Part shown: positions 1 through 9,530 of the stretch, one piece after another
Numbering within the stretch: the first letter of the stretch is position 1
Layout: every line of letters begins with the position of its first letter
Assembly: GCF_009901525.1 (NCBI RefSeq)
Contig: NZ_CP019288.1
Span: forward strand, 2,571,501-2,635,500
DNA length: 64,000 nt
Direction of reading: 5' to 3'
Source of the DNA: Kordia antarctica
Lineage (GTDB): Bacteria; Bacteroidota; Bacteroidia; Flavobacteriales; Flavobacteriaceae
Position numbers and translations under genes: made by a program
Notes under the pieces: model-generated
What the model saw: only the letters and a program-made list of their open reading frames with translations
Database searches by the model: none
Told to the model about the DNA's origin: nothing

Positions 1-2
1 AA

Positions 3-410
3 ATTAAAATGGAAAAACTAGGTTCTTCACCAAGTACAGCGAAACCTATTGAAGCAAATAATCCTGCTCCAGATGCTCAATATTCTGAAAGAGAAGATGT
101 CATAACAGTTATCGTACCAGCAGAAAAAGGAATTGAATATAAATTTAAAAGCCTCAAATACGGTAGTATAAAATACGAATGGACAACTGACAAAGGAATT
201 GTTTATATAGATTTTCATGGAGAAGTAAAACAAGAAAACCCACCAAAAAATGTATTTTATGAGAGTTATACGCTTGCATATTCAAACAATATGGCAGGAA
301 CATTAACCGCTCCATTTGAAGGAAAACATGGTTGGTATTTTAGAAACGAAACCAAAGAGGACATTGTCGTGACGCTGAAGTTAAATGGACAGTATGAACT
401 ATTTGACTAA
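3..410 (+). CDS. Transmembrane-anchor-like small protein, 5' end outside window
   Basis: The frame is open to the left edge, so the gene probably starts upstream; the first ATG inside is at 9. What is visible is a low-complexity Pro/Ser/Ala linker (about residues 5-30) followed by a compact all-beta domain ending in HGWYFRNETKEDIVVTLKLN. That ending resembles the conserved C-terminus (HGW-W-N followed by a beta strand) of small bacterial proteins annotated as transmembrane anchor proteins, whose N-terminus carries one membrane helix. If that match is right the missing part is the anchor and the domain faces the periplasm. Function is not known. The family match comes from memory of the motif. 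Confidence 0.55.
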   Translation: MKMEKLGSSPSTAKPIEANNPAPDAQYSEREDVITVIVPAEKGIEYKFKSLKYGSIKYEWTTDKGIVYIDFHGEVKQENPPKNVFYESYTLAYSNNMAGTLTAPFEGKHGWYFRNETKEDIVVTLKLNGQYELFD

Positions 411-504
411 ATTATTGCTTCTTGTTCAACTCGAAACGATACCAAGATAAAGAACTACCCGATTGTTACAACTATAACTAAACTATAAAATTAAAAAAAT
501 CGAA

Positions 505-951
505 ATGAAATACCTTTTAGTCTTAGTATCGTTTTTAGTTTTGTTAGCATGTAAAGAAAATGATAAAAAACCTAATCTTTCTGATTCAAAAATTGAAACA
601 GATAAAATAAGTTGTGTGAATGAAATATTTAAAAGAGATAGCATTTTTGGAGAAATTAGAAATCATGCGTCTGAAAAAATCTCATTAAGTGAAACCATTA
701 CTATCTATACGAAAAACATAAAGTCTTTGGATTATTCTAACTGTCCAGAAGAATTCAAATCAGCATTTGATAAACATATTGAAGCTTGGCTAGATTTCAG
801 AAAAGTATCCGACAAATATCCACTACTTCGCGGGGAATTACATGATATCTTTACCAAAATAGAAAAAAGTGAAGATTCCACAGAATTCAAATCACGTTTA
901 GGACAGATTTTGGAAACATGGAAATTAGTTGATAAAAGTTCAAATCCATAA
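505..951 (+). CDS. Putative lipoprotein of unknown function
   Basis: A 148-residue protein starts with MKYLLVLVSFLVLLACKEN, a short basic start, a hydrophobic core and a lipobox-like LLAC, so it is probably exported and lipidated on the cysteine at about residue 16. The mature part is charged, mostly helical and contains one further cysteine pair candidate (SCVNE and YSNCPEE). I recognise no domain. It lies 95 bases after the preceding gene and about 50 bases before the next one on the same strand, so the three could be co-transcribed. Confidence 0.6.
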   Translation: MKYLLVLVSFLVLLACKENDKKPNLSDSKIETDKISCVNEIFKRDSIFGEIRNHASEKISLSETITIYTKNIKSLDYSNCPEEFKSAFDKHIEAWLDFRKVSDKYPLLRGELHDIFTKIEKSEDSTEFKSRLGQILETWKLVDKSSNP

Positions 952-1003
952 AAAGCGGATTTGATGTCTCACAAATCATTCACGAATGCATTCTAAGTTA
1001 TAA

Positions 1004-1801
1004 ATGAAAACTTCTCCAAGGATCACATCAATAGTAAAAGCGACTACTTTAGATACTACGAGTCTTGGTTTTCAAACTTTTAATCTATCAAAATTAAACT
1101 TAGAAACTGAACTTCATTTTCAATTACCAACGAACTTACGATTAGGGCATTTGGCAGAAAAAGTTGTTTCAGAACTCATTAAAGCATCTACCAATTACAA
1201 AGTACTTTATGAAAATATTCAGATACTTGACGATAAACAAACCATTGGCGAAATTGATTTTATTATTGAAGAATTAAAAACTAAACAGTTAATTCATCTG
1301 GAATTGGCTTATAAATTTTATCTATTTGATCCAACTATTTCTTCAATTCCAATGCACAATTGGATTGGTCCAAACAGAAATGATTCTTTAAAAGAAAAAC
1401 TAGAAAAATTAAAAAGAAAACAATTTCCTTTACTCTATCATTCTTGTGCGAAATCTACATTTGAAACGATAAATATTGACGAAGTTTCTCAAGCGTTATG
1501 TTTATTAGTTTCATTATTTATTCCGTATAAATACAAAGGAAGTTTTAGTCCAACGTATGAAAAAGCCATCAAAGGATATTATTTGAATTTTGAATTATTT
1601 ACCAAACTCGATAATTCTGAAAAAACCTATTATCTACCTTCAAAAAAAGCATGGGGAATTGAACCTTCTGAAAACAAACTTTGGACAGATTTTACGAATA
1701 TCGAAAAACACATTCATACAAAGATTCAAGAAAAGCAAGCGCCATTATGTTGGCAAAAACATGGAGAATCTTATATAACTTTCTTTATTGTTTGGTGGTA
1801 A
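1004..1801 (+). CDS. DUF1853 family protein
   Basis: The 265-residue product has the features I associate with DUF1853. These are an N-terminal region with LGHLAEKVVSELI, an acidic/aromatic stretch GEIDFIIEELKTKQLIHLELAYKFYL that looks like a PD-(D/E)xK-type nuclease core (D, then E-x-A-x-K-like spacing), the signature WIGPNRNDSLKEKLEKL, and a C-terminal FFIVWW. The biochemical role of the family is not established as far as I know; the nuclease-like core is my inference. No signal peptide is present, so it is cytoplasmic. Overlapping open frames at 1590 and 1681 are shadows. Confidence 0.7.
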   Translation: MKTSPRITSIVKATTLDTTSLGFQTFNLSKLNLETELHFQLPTNLRLGHLAEKVVSELIKASTNYKVLYENIQILDDKQTIGEIDFIIEELKTKQLIHLELAYKFYLFDPTISSIPMHNWIGPNRNDSLKEKLEKLKRKQFPLLYHSCAKSTFETINIDEVSQALCLLVSLFIPYKYKGSFSPTYEKAIKGYYLNFELFTKLDNSEKTYYLPSKKAWGIEPSENKLWTDFTNIEKHIHTKIQEKQAPLCWQKHGESYITFFIVWW

Positions 1802-1991
1802 GTTGGTTTCTTTTACTAAAAATGAAATGCTTTATTGATATATATACTGAGCGCAGTCGAATATGAAGGAAATAGAAACAAATTATTAGGTGCATTTTAA
1901 GTGTTAATGAGTAGCTACTAATTTGTCTCTATTCTATAATCTAACAGCGTAGCGATCTTTTATCTTTAGTCAGTCAACAGTGATTGAAATG

Positions 1992-2515
<524 letters not shown>

Positions 2516-2651
2516 AATTCATGGATCTTATTTTTATTAAATATAAAAGAACTACTGCGCATTTTCATCGTGTAGACATTCGCTATCCATAGCAACTATT
2601 CAAGAAATACACTTTTTAGCCTTCTGATTAACCACACAACCAATACTTAAA

Positions 2652-4646
2652 ATGACAGTACAAGAACATATTTTACAAGGAATTCCGAACGAGTTGCCAA
2701 CTGCAAAACCGTACGATCCAAACATAAATCACGCACCAAAGCGAAAAGAAATACTATCTCCTGTTGAGAAAAAACTAGCACTTCGAAACGCGTTGCGCTA
2801 TTTTGATAAAAAACACCACGAAGTTTTATTACCCGAATTCAAGAACGAATTGGAAACGTATGGAAGAATCTATATGTATCGTTTTCGTCCCGATTATAAA
2901 ATATATGCACGTCCAATAGACGAATATCCTGGACAAACGAATCAGGCAAAAGCAATTATGCTCATGATTCAGAACAATTTGGATTATGCCGTTGCGCAAC
3001 ATCCGCACGAACTCATTACGTACGGCGGAAATGGCGGCGTATTTCAAAACTGGGCACAATATCTTTTAGTAATGAAGTATTTGGCGGAGATGAACGAAGA
3101 TCAAACCTTAGTCATGTATTCTGGTCATCCGCTTGGTTTATTTCCTTCGCACAAAGATGCGCCAAGAGTTGTAGTAACGAACGGAATGATGATTCCGAAT
3201 TATTCAAAACCTGACGATTGGGAAAAATTCAATGCACTTGGCGTGACGCAATATGGACAAATGACTGCAGGAAGTTACATGTATATTGGTCCGCAAGGAA
3301 TTGTACACGGAACGACAATTACGGTTTTAAATGGCGGACGAAAGATTTCTAAAAACGGTGAAGGTTTAGCTGGAAAGTTATTCCTAACTGCTGGTTTAGG
3401 TGGAATGAGTGGCGCACAACCGAAAGCAGGAAACATTGCAGGTTGTATTACTGTCTGCGCAGAAGTGAATCCGAAAGCGACAGAAACGCGTCATTCGCAA
3501 GGTTGGATTGATGAAGTTGTATACGATTTGGACAAATTGGTAAGCAGAGTCAATTCCGCGAAAGCGAACAAAGAAGTAGTTTCCATCGGATATCAAGGAA
3601 ATATTGTAGACGTTTGGGAAAAATTTGATGAAGCAAATGTCTATGTCGATTTAGGAAGCGATCAAACTTCCCTACACAATCCGTGGGCTGGCGGTTATTA
3701 TCCAGTTGGACTTTCGTATGAAGAATCTAATGAGATGATGGCAAATAATCCTGATCTTTTCAAAGAGAAAATACAAGAAACCTTACGCAAACATGCCGCA
3801 GCCGTAAATAAACACACCGAAAAAGGAACGTACTTTTTTGATTATGGAAATGCTTTCTTATTAGAAGCTTCTCGTGCTGGCGCGGATATTATGGCGGAAA
3901 ACGGCATTGATTTTAAATATCCAAGTTATGTGCAAGACATTATGGGACCAATGTGTTTCGATTATGGTTTTGGACCATTCCGTTGGGTTTGTGCTTCGGG
4001 AAAACCAGAAGATTTAGCCAAAACAGATGCAATTGCATGTGAAGTATTGGAAGAAATTATGAAAGTTTCTCCTACCGAAATTCAACAGCAAATGGCGGAT
4101 AATATTCAATGGATAAAAGGCGCACAAGAAAACAAATTAGTCGTTGGTTCGCAAGCGCGAATTTTATATGCAGATGCGGAAGGACGTATGAAAATTGCAC
4201 AAGCGTTTAATGAAGCTATTGAACGTGGCGATATTGGCGCGGTAATATTAGGACGCGATCATCATGATGTTTCAGGAACAGATTCTCCATACCGAGAAAC
4301 GTCTAACATTTATGACGGTTCACAATTTACAGCAGATATGGCGATACATAATGTCATTGGCGATAGCTTTAGAGGCGCAACTTGGGTTTCCATTCATAAC
4401 GGTGGTGGCGTTGGTTGGGGCGAGGTTATAAATGGTGGCTTCGGCATGGTTCTTGATGGTTCTAAAGAAGCATCAAGGCGCTTACATTCCATGTTATTTT
4501 GGGATGTAAATAATGGAATAGCAAGACGAAGTTGGGCACGAAATGAAGAAGCTATTTTTGCAATAAAACGCGCTATGGAAGTGGAACCAAATTTAAAAGT
4601 GACGCTTCCCAATTTAGTTGATGATGCTTTATTAGACCAAGAATAG
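2652..4646 (+). CDS. hutU: Urocanate hydratase (long form)
   Basis: Urocanase converts urocanate to imidazolone propionate in histidine degradation, using tightly bound NAD+. Visible family blocks are TYGGNGGVFQNWAQYLLVMK, GHPLGLFPSHKDAPRVVVTNG, MTAGSYMYIGPQGIVHGT, the glycine-rich LTAGLGGMSGAQPKAGN and the C-terminal IHNGGGVGWGEVINGGFGMV. The family's active-site cysteine region corresponds to FRWVCASG here. The protein has 664 residues against about 555 in proteobacterial HutU, because of an extended N-terminal part and internal insertions typical of the Bacteroidota form. No other hut gene lies nearby, so it is a solitary pathway gene in this window. It ends 26 bases before the DUF4136 lipoprotein gene. 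Confidence 0.95.
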   Translation: MTVQEHILQGIPNELPTAKPYDPNINHAPKRKEILSPVEKKLALRNALRYFDKKHHEVLLPEFKNELETYGRIYMYRFRPDYKIYARPIDEYPGQTNQAKAIMLMIQNNLDYAVAQHPHELITYGGNGGVFQNWAQYLLVMKYLAEMNEDQTLVMYSGHPLGLFPSHKDAPRVVVTNGMMIPNYSKPDDWEKFNALGVTQYGQMTAGSYMYIGPQGIVHGTTITVLNGGRKISKNGEGLAGKLFLTAGLGGMSGAQPKAGNIAGCITVCAEVNPKATETRHSQGWIDEVVYDLDKLVSRVNSAKANKEVVSIGYQGNIVDVWEKFDEANVYVDLGSDQTSLHNPWAGGYYPVGLSYEESNEMMANNPDLFKEKIQETLRKHAAAVNKHTEKGTYFFDYGNAFLLEASRAGADIMAENGIDFKYPSYVQDIMGPMCFDYGFGPFRWVCASGKPEDLAKTDAIACEVLEEIMKVSPTEIQQQMADNIQWIKGAQENKLVVGSQARILYADAEGRMKIAQAFNEAIERGDIGAVILGRDHHDVSGTDSPYRETSNIYDGSQFTADMAIHNVIGDSFRGATWVSIHNGGGVGWGEVINGGFGMVLDGSKEASRRLHSMLFWDVNNGIARRSWARNEEAIFAIKRAMEVEPNLKVTLPNLVDDALLDQE

Positions 4647-4672
4647 TACATTAACCCAAAAAAAGAATTGAT

Positions 4673-5221
4673 ATGAAAACAATTAAATTACTATTACCAG
4701 TAGTCGCGTTACTACTTATTACTTCGTGTGTTTCGGTCAGAGTAGTTTCTGACTACGACAAGGAAGCTAACTTTACTTCGTATAAAACATTTGCGTTTTA
4801 TAAAACAGGAATTGACCTTGTAGAGATTTCAGATTTAGACAAGAAAAGAATTCTTCGCGCAATAGAGAAGGAAATGCTCGCAAAAGGTTTTGTGAAATCA
4901 GATAATCCTGATCTTTTAGTCAATATCCAAACCAAAGCAAACAAGCGTATCAACATCAATAACAATGCATACTTTGGATACGGTTGGGGATTTCGTCCTT
5001 GGTTTTGGGGCGGAGGAAATCAATTTAACTCTGTAAGTACAAGTACCGAAGGTGTTCTATATATTGACTTGATCGATACAAAACAAAAAGAATTGATTTG
5101 GCAAGGAAGAGGCGCAGGAAGCCTAAACGTCAATCGTAGCATGGAGAAAAAAGATGCTCGTGTTCAAGAGTTTGTTGCGGAGATTATGAAAGAATATCCA
5201 CCAAAGAAAGACACAAAATAA
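4673..5221 (+). CDS. DUF4136 domain lipoprotein
   Basis: The 182-residue product starts with MKTIKLLLPVVALLLITSCV, a lipoprotein signal with lipobox ITSC. The mature part shows the DUF4136 pattern: SDYDKEANFTSYKTFAFY near the start, RILRAIEKEMLAKGF, then PDLLVNIQTK, a Gly/Trp-rich loop (GYGWGFRPWFWGGG) and EGVLYIDLIDTKQKELIWQG. These are envelope lipoproteins of unknown function common in Bacteroidota. It lies 26 bases behind hutU and is followed by a strong terminator hairpin, so it is probably the last gene of that transcript. Confidence 0.85.
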   Translation: MKTIKLLLPVVALLLITSCVSVRVVSDYDKEANFTSYKTFAFYKTGIDLVEISDLDKKRILRAIEKEMLAKGFVKSDNPDLLVNIQTKANKRININNNAYFGYGWGFRPWFWGGGNQFNSVSTSTEGVLYIDLIDTKQKELIWQGRGAGSLNVNRSMEKKDARVQEFVAEIMKEYPPKKDTK

Positions 5222-5241
5222 GACAACATATTTATATAATT

Positions 5242-5276
5242 AAAAACCTCGGAAGTTAGCTTTCGAGGTTTTTTTG
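5242..5276 (+). terminator. Rho-independent terminator after DUF4136 gene
   Basis: An AAAACCTCG arm pairs with CGAGGTTTT around a 12-base loop and is followed by a run of T, 20 bases behind the DUF4136 stop codon. Classic intrinsic terminator for the plus-strand hutU/DUF4136 transcript. Confidence 0.85.
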
Positions 5277-5717
5277 TGTGCATATTTCATTTTTTCATCG
5301 CTACTTTTACACAAAAGTAGCGGTGAAAAGGAAGTAAACCTCCGCTACTTTTATACTTTTCTTCCTTTACTAATGCACAAAAGTACCTTAGGTTTTGAAA
5401 TAAATGTTTTGTGTTATTTATTTCTTCACTTTAGAATTGAGTGTCGCAACTTATAGTCGATAAAATAAATTATTCATTGCTTATTTTCTACATTACTTTT
5501 GTTTTTGATAAAGAATAAATGCTCACACAAACTTCTAAAAGCAGAAAAATGTAGAGATAGTAGTACAGAACTATTTAAAATTTCCTGCGATTATTTTGAA
5601 TTTAGTTTGAATTCTATTAGTTTTAATGACAACTAAATTTGTAACGATATTATATTAGTTATAATAGAAATAACAGGAATTCCTGTTGTATAACATGTTA
5701 GCAAAAAATCTAAAAAA
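5277..5717. other. Non-coding gap with long hairpin ahead of TIR gene
   Basis: A 440-base AT-rich gap without a credible gene. At 5295-5326 lies a stem of about 14 bp (10 perfect pairs, CGCTACTTTT with AAAAGTAGCG, loop ACAC). Part of the arm repeats at 5343-5352 (CGCTACTTTT). Towards the end, at 5685-5704, the sequence TTGTATAACATGTTAGCA resembles sequences that recur near 7735 and 7845. The rest shows nothing I can name; the promoter of the TIR gene must be here. Confidence 0.5.
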
Positions 5718-6572
5718 ATGTCAATCTTTATAAGTTATTCACACAAAGATGAAAAGTTCGTAGATAAACTAGCCATAAAACTTGTCGATGACAGAATTCC
5801 CGTATTTGTAGATAGATGGGAAATAAATGTTGGTGATTCAATAACTAATAAAATTGAAAACGCAATTACCGATGCATCATATTTGATTATTGTTCTTTCT
5901 AAAAACTCCGTAGAATCCAATTGGTGTAAAAGAGAAATTACCTCTGGACTAATGCTTGAGCTAGAAAAGAAACGAGTTGTTTTACTTCCCGTTCTTATCG
6001 AAGAATGCAAAATACCTTTATTTCTAAGGGATAAGCATTATGCGGATTTTCGTCTAGATTTTGAAACTGGGTACGAAAAAATTAAACAATCTGTGGCAAG
6101 GCTAAAAAATGATGAATTGGGGAGAATTGAAATGGCTCCTAAAACTTTTTCTGATTTCGCTATTTCTTGGGGGATTCGTGGTGAATATTTTGAGATGTTG
6201 ATTGACGTTGTTGAATTTTCAGTTGAAGAAGATAAACCCTTTACAATTTTAACTAGTATCGTATTTGTAGGGAATAAAAAGGCGACAGATAAATATAATC
6301 AGTACCTATCTGAAAAAAGAGACTGGTTAATGAAAAGCATGGTTCTGATGATATGTGTAGAAACTGAAAGTTTTGTCGAATCTAATGTATACATTTATGG
6401 AGATAAGCCATATGAAACAGTTCTAACTATTGCAGACCCCAAAATGGATATATCCTTTCAAGGTTTTGTAACAGTGAAAAGGTTAGGGCCATCGGATAAA
6501 AAGAATAAAATATATTACTTCGGGAACATATTTAAGAAACTTTGGGAAGATGAAAGGCGCTCTGTAAATTAA
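5718..6572 (+). CDS. TIR-domain protein, possible NADase
   Basis: Residues 1 to about 130 form a TIR domain: MSIFISYSHKDEKFVDKLAI (box 1), the DRWEINVGDSITNKIENAI loop, SYLIIVLSKNSVES and the motif S-N-W-C-K-R-E with Glu73 in the place of the catalytic glutamate of TIR NADases. RVVLLPVLIEE and a C-terminal aromatic box follow. Residues 140-284 are an unrecognised alpha/beta region. Bacterial TIR proteins often act in defence by cleaving NAD+ or making cyclic ADP-ribose signals. No partner gene (Sir2, STING, Thoeris ThsA-like) is adjacent, so a defence role is only inferred. It sits in an accessory stretch with no core genes. Confidence 0.8.
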   Translation: MSIFISYSHKDEKFVDKLAIKLVDDRIPVFVDRWEINVGDSITNKIENAITDASYLIIVLSKNSVESNWCKREITSGLMLELEKKRVVLLPVLIEECKIPLFLRDKHYADFRLDFETGYEKIKQSVARLKNDELGRIEMAPKTFSDFAISWGIRGEYFEMLIDVVEFSVEEDKPFTILTSIVFVGNKKATDKYNQYLSEKRDWLMKSMVLMICVETESFVESNVYIYGDKPYETVLTIADPKMDISFQGFVTVKRLGPSDKKNKIYYFGNIFKKLWEDERRSVN

Positions 6573-6678
6573 TCGGGGATCTCCCAACAACAGTTACTAT
6601 TGTGTAAACCAAAAAAAAAACTAAACCACACAATAATCTATACTCAACAAAGTTGTACACAAACTGAAAAAAAACCTT

Positions 6679-7737
6679 GTGAAGATAACAGCAATTCTAT
6701 ACCAAGCTAAGCTTCCGCCAATTAAAAATGGGGTTCAAAAACCAATGAAACCCGGTGGATATTCTGATAGCGGCGCAGACATTGCATGCGAATTAAAAAA
6801 AAATGGTATCGCAATAGTTACACCAGTCAACAATCCGGATATTAAAAATGATTTAGATTGGGTATTTCCAGACACAAAAAAAGGAATTCAAAACGCATTG
6901 GACAAAGGCGCGAACACACTTTGGTTAAATACAGTTTTATACAAAAACCACAAAATAGAAAGCTTCTTTGAGCGAAATATTCAATTTGTCGGACAAATAC
7001 CAAGTCAAGTAGATATTTACGATGATAAATATTTTACGAATGAACTTTTAAGGAAAAACAAAATTCCTATTCCTAAAACCAAATTGATTTCAATCGAAAA
7101 TTTGACCAATTATTCATTAGATATTGATTTTCCAATAGTGGTTAAACCATTAAGAGGACGAGGCAGTCAAGGCGTTTCGTTGGAAAAAAATCGAAAAGAA
7201 TTAGACGACCAACTAAATGAAATATTCTTGAACGCAGCATACGGGAATATGGTATATGTTGAGCAATTTTTAAGCGGTCAAGAAATAACAGTTACGGTAA
7301 TGCCGTCTGGCAATTATCTGATTGACAATCAGGAAATAACTTATAAAAAACCTTGGAGTCTTCCTGCTGTAAAACGATTTAACCATAAAGATGGAATCGC
7401 ACCTTATAGTGGCATTGTAGCTGTAATGAAAAATAGTTCGGTACTCGGAAATGAAGAACTAAATTCAAAAAAAATCATTGAAGTTTACGCTCAATGTGAA
7501 AAAGCAGGCGAACTACTAAATATCAAAGCACCTATACGAATAGATTGTCGTGCAGACGAAAATGGAAATTATTTTTTGTTCGATTTGAATATGAAACCAA
7601 ATATGACTGGACCATCAAGATCACATAGGCAAAATCAAGATAGCTTGACCTTATTGGCTTCGAGAAAAATTGGCTGGAATTATATATATCTATTGAAAAA
7701 CATACTTAAACAGGCGTGGAAACCCAGTTGCCAATAG
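6679..7737 (+). CDS. ATP-grasp ligase, D-Ala-D-Ala ligase-like
   Basis: ATP-grasp enzymes join a carboxylate to an amine, thiol or similar group via an acyl-phosphate. Seen here are a N-terminal lobe ending in QVDIYDDKYFTNELLRKNKIP, the ATP-binding strand FPIVVKPLRGRGSQGVS, VYVEQFLSGQEITVTV and the metal-binding C-terminal RIDCRAD...FLFDLNMKPNMTG with the D-x-N-x-K-P-N arrangement. The substrate is unknown. The start is GTG at 6679: an in-frame stop at 6664 rules out an earlier start, and MKI-like N-termini are usual for the family. It is 352 residues, near the length of D-Ala-D-Ala ligases, but it is not linked to wall genes. It lies 106 bases after the TIR gene. Confidence 0.75.
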   Translation: MKITAILYQAKLPPIKNGVQKPMKPGGYSDSGADIACELKKNGIAIVTPVNNPDIKNDLDWVFPDTKKGIQNALDKGANTLWLNTVLYKNHKIESFFERNIQFVGQIPSQVDIYDDKYFTNELLRKNKIPIPKTKLISIENLTNYSLDIDFPIVVKPLRGRGSQGVSLEKNRKELDDQLNEIFLNAAYGNMVYVEQFLSGQEITVTVMPSGNYLIDNQEITYKKPWSLPAVKRFNHKDGIAPYSGIVAVMKNSSVLGNEELNSKKIIEVYAQCEKAGELLNIKAPIRIDCRADENGNYFLFDLNMKPNMTGPSRSHRQNQDSLTLLASRKIGWNYIYLLKNILKQAWKPSCQ

Positions 7738-7891
7738 CGTGTATAACCATTGTTTACTTTGTATGTACTCGGGAAATATTGCGGATTTCTCGCTAGTTCA
7801 TTTTCTTTCACTAACTTAGTTCCAGCCAACGCAACAAGCCACATATAAACATATTAGCAATGATTCAGCCGTTTTTAAATCCTAATTTGAA

Positions 7892-8584
7892 ATGAAAAAA
7901 AATCCTTCTGACACTTATAATTCTCATTTAGACAAACTCCAATTCGCGGTTTACCAGCAAAAATTTAAAACGTGGCAGTATGCTACTGAAGGAAGTCAAC
8001 ATACGCACAGCACGATCTACGCCAATCTTCGGTTTTATAAAGATGGAACAGTTATCGGTGTTCGTTCTTCTGGGATTCCAAAAGTTGATGTATTGGATTC
8101 TTTTACACAGAAAGGCAAGTGGAGTTTATTAAATAACAAACTTCAATTTACGCTCAAAAACACCTCACAAATAGATGATGCTATAGTAATTTATATACCA
8201 GAAGAAGACAGAAGGGAAATGATATATGATGAAGAAATAGCCAAGGATACTAGCCTTCTAAAAGCGGGAGACTATGAGGGTGAAATTCGTGGAGATACAA
8301 TTTTAGTTGGAGATTTTATTTTTTCAAAATTAGCGACTTCAACACTTATTATTACAGCAAGTAATGACACGTGTGAGCAACTTGAAGCTAAGATAAAAAA
8401 TCATCATTATGTGATCGATACTTTTCAAGATACAGGGAATTGGTATACAAATGGAGAAACTGGTCCAGAATGGTTTACGGTGCATGTAAGCACCAATACT
8501 GAACGAACAAAAGAAATAGAAGAACTTGTGAATCAAATAATGACAGAAATGGGTAAATCTTCAAGTAATCTACACTGGACATGA
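7892..8584 (+). CDS. Protein of unknown function
   Basis: A 230-residue soluble protein without signal peptide. It appears to have two parts. Residues 1-145 are beta-rich (QHTHSTIYANLRFYKDGTVI, GKWSLLNNKLQFTLKN, EIRGDTILVGDFIFSKL) and resemble domains that report expression of a reference value. The C-terminal part (CEQLEAKIKNHHYVIDTFQD... TEMGKSS) is mixed alpha/beta. I recognise no family. It ends the accessory stretch and converges on the porin-like gene at 8724, with a shared terminator hairpin between them. Confidence 0.5.
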   Translation: MKKNPSDTYNSHLDKLQFAVYQQKFKTWQYATEGSQHTHSTIYANLRFYKDGTVIGVRSSGIPKVDVLDSFTQKGKWSLLNNKLQFTLKNTSQIDDAIVIYIPEEDRREMIYDEEIAKDTSLLKAGDYEGEIRGDTILVGDFIFSKLATSTLIITASNDTCEQLEAKIKNHHYVIDTFQDTGNWYTNGETGPEWFTVHVSTNTERTKEIEELVNQIMTEMGKSSSNLHWT

Positions 8585-8643
8585 TTTTTAGTCTAAACCA
8601 AGGATAATCGCGCAAACGGTACAACATTTGAAAAAATAATGAC

Positions 8644-8672
8644 AAAAAAAAGCAGACTAATTAGCCTGCTTT
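8644..8672 (-). terminator. Terminator of the porin-like gene
   Basis: On the minus strand AGCAGGC and GTCTGCT (one mismatch tolerated) form a hairpin followed by seven T, about 50 bases after the stop at 8724. A flanking 23-base sequence (8666-8688) is identical to one at the next terminator (9555-9577). Confidence 0.75.
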
Positions 8673-8723
8673 CTGATGCCAAATGAATGGCTTTCTTAAT
8701 TATTTAATGTCGTATGAACGATA

Positions 8724-9227
8724 TTAGAATTGATATCTAAGACCTAATGCAATATCTAAATCTAAACCATCATTATCATAATCTTTATCTCCAAAACCAA
8801 ATTCTGGTCTAAAATCTAATGAAATTAATAACGGAATTTTAAAATTGTATTCAATTCCTATATCACCAGCGGCAAATATAAAAGTATCTTTAAAATCATT
8901 ACCATTATTAATATTATTACGGTCATTAAAATTATATGATCCAACTCCACCTCCAACACCAAGATACCAATTAAAACGGTTTTCTATCGGCATAACCCAT
9001 TGGTATAAACCCGCAAGTTTATATCCGTCATGGTTGCTACCACTTCTCCATCCTAAATCTAATTCTAATCTATTATCAGTGCTTAAACGTGCCTGATAAG
9101 ATATTTCACCTCCAAAACCATTATTGCCTCCGAGTCTTATCCCTAAAGCATTTTTCGAAATTTCTTGAGCGTTCATTGTAAACGCTACTAATATTAGTAT
9201 TACAGTTGAAATTATTATTTTTTTCAT
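8724..9227 (-). CDS. Outer-membrane beta-barrel-like protein
   Basis: A 167-residue protein with a cleavable signal peptide (MKKIIISTVILILVAFTMNAQ) and alternating-residue beta strands (ALGIRLGGNNGFGGEISYQA, RLELDLGWRSG, FNWYLGVGGGVGSYNF, DIGIEYNF). It ends in aromatic LRYQF, the usual signal for outer-membrane barrel insertion. It is small enough for an eight-stranded OmpA/OmpW-like barrel without a peptidoglycan domain. No ligand can be named. Downstream is a strong terminator; upstream on the same strand, 32 bases away, is the lmo0937-type gene, so the two probably share a transcript. Confidence 0.7.
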   Translation of the reverse strand: MKKIIISTVILILVAFTMNAQEISKNALGIRLGGNNGFGGEISYQARLSTDNRLELDLGWRSGSNHDGYKLAGLYQWVMPIENRFNWYLGVGGGVGSYNFNDRNNINNGNDFKDTFIFAAGDIGIEYNFKIPLLISLDFRPEFGFGDKDYDNDGLDLDIALGLRYQF

Positions 9228-9259
9228 GTTCTTAATTATTTATAATCATTTTATTGTTA

Positions 9260-9412
9260 TTAAATTCCTTTACCACGTATCAGTCTCAATAATATAGCTA
9301 TAACAGCCAAGACTAGTAATATGTGTATCAATCTACGTTCGCTGTAAACAAAAAACCCTAATAACCAACCGATTACAAGTATTACCGCGATGATGTATAC
9401 TAAATTTTTCAT
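9260..9412 (-). CDS. lmo0937 family (DUF5670) small membrane protein
   Basis: A 50-residue frame (ATG complement at 9410-9412, stop at 9260-9262). It is almost entirely two hydrophobic helices: MKNLVYIIAVILVIGWLLGF, a short turn FVYSERRLIH, then ILLVLAVIAILLRLIRGKGI. This is the exact layout of the lmo0937 family of tiny membrane proteins, whose function is unknown but which are often near stress genes. It is too short for most gene callers. It lies directly upstream of the porin-like gene on the same strand. Confidence 0.8.
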   Translation of the reverse strand: MKNLVYIIAVILVIGWLLGFFVYSERRLIHILLVLAVIAILLRLIRGKGI

Positions 9413-9530
9413 TCCTTTATTTTTTTACATCTTATGATTCAGTTTCTCTTTGAAATTGAACCGCTCTTTATAATTGTGATGAAAACTTACATCTCAATGA
9501 TAAACTTTTCTAGCATATGTTCAGTCTTAA

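Noticed and set aside
5274..5456. 60-codon frame ahead of the TIR gene
   Set aside because: Starts in the terminator and crosses the long hairpin; composition and position fit non-coding DNA.
5718..7737. TIR plus ATP-grasp as a two-gene defence operon
   Set aside because: A 106-base gap with its own repeat-like sequences and no known pairing of these families; kept as separate genes.
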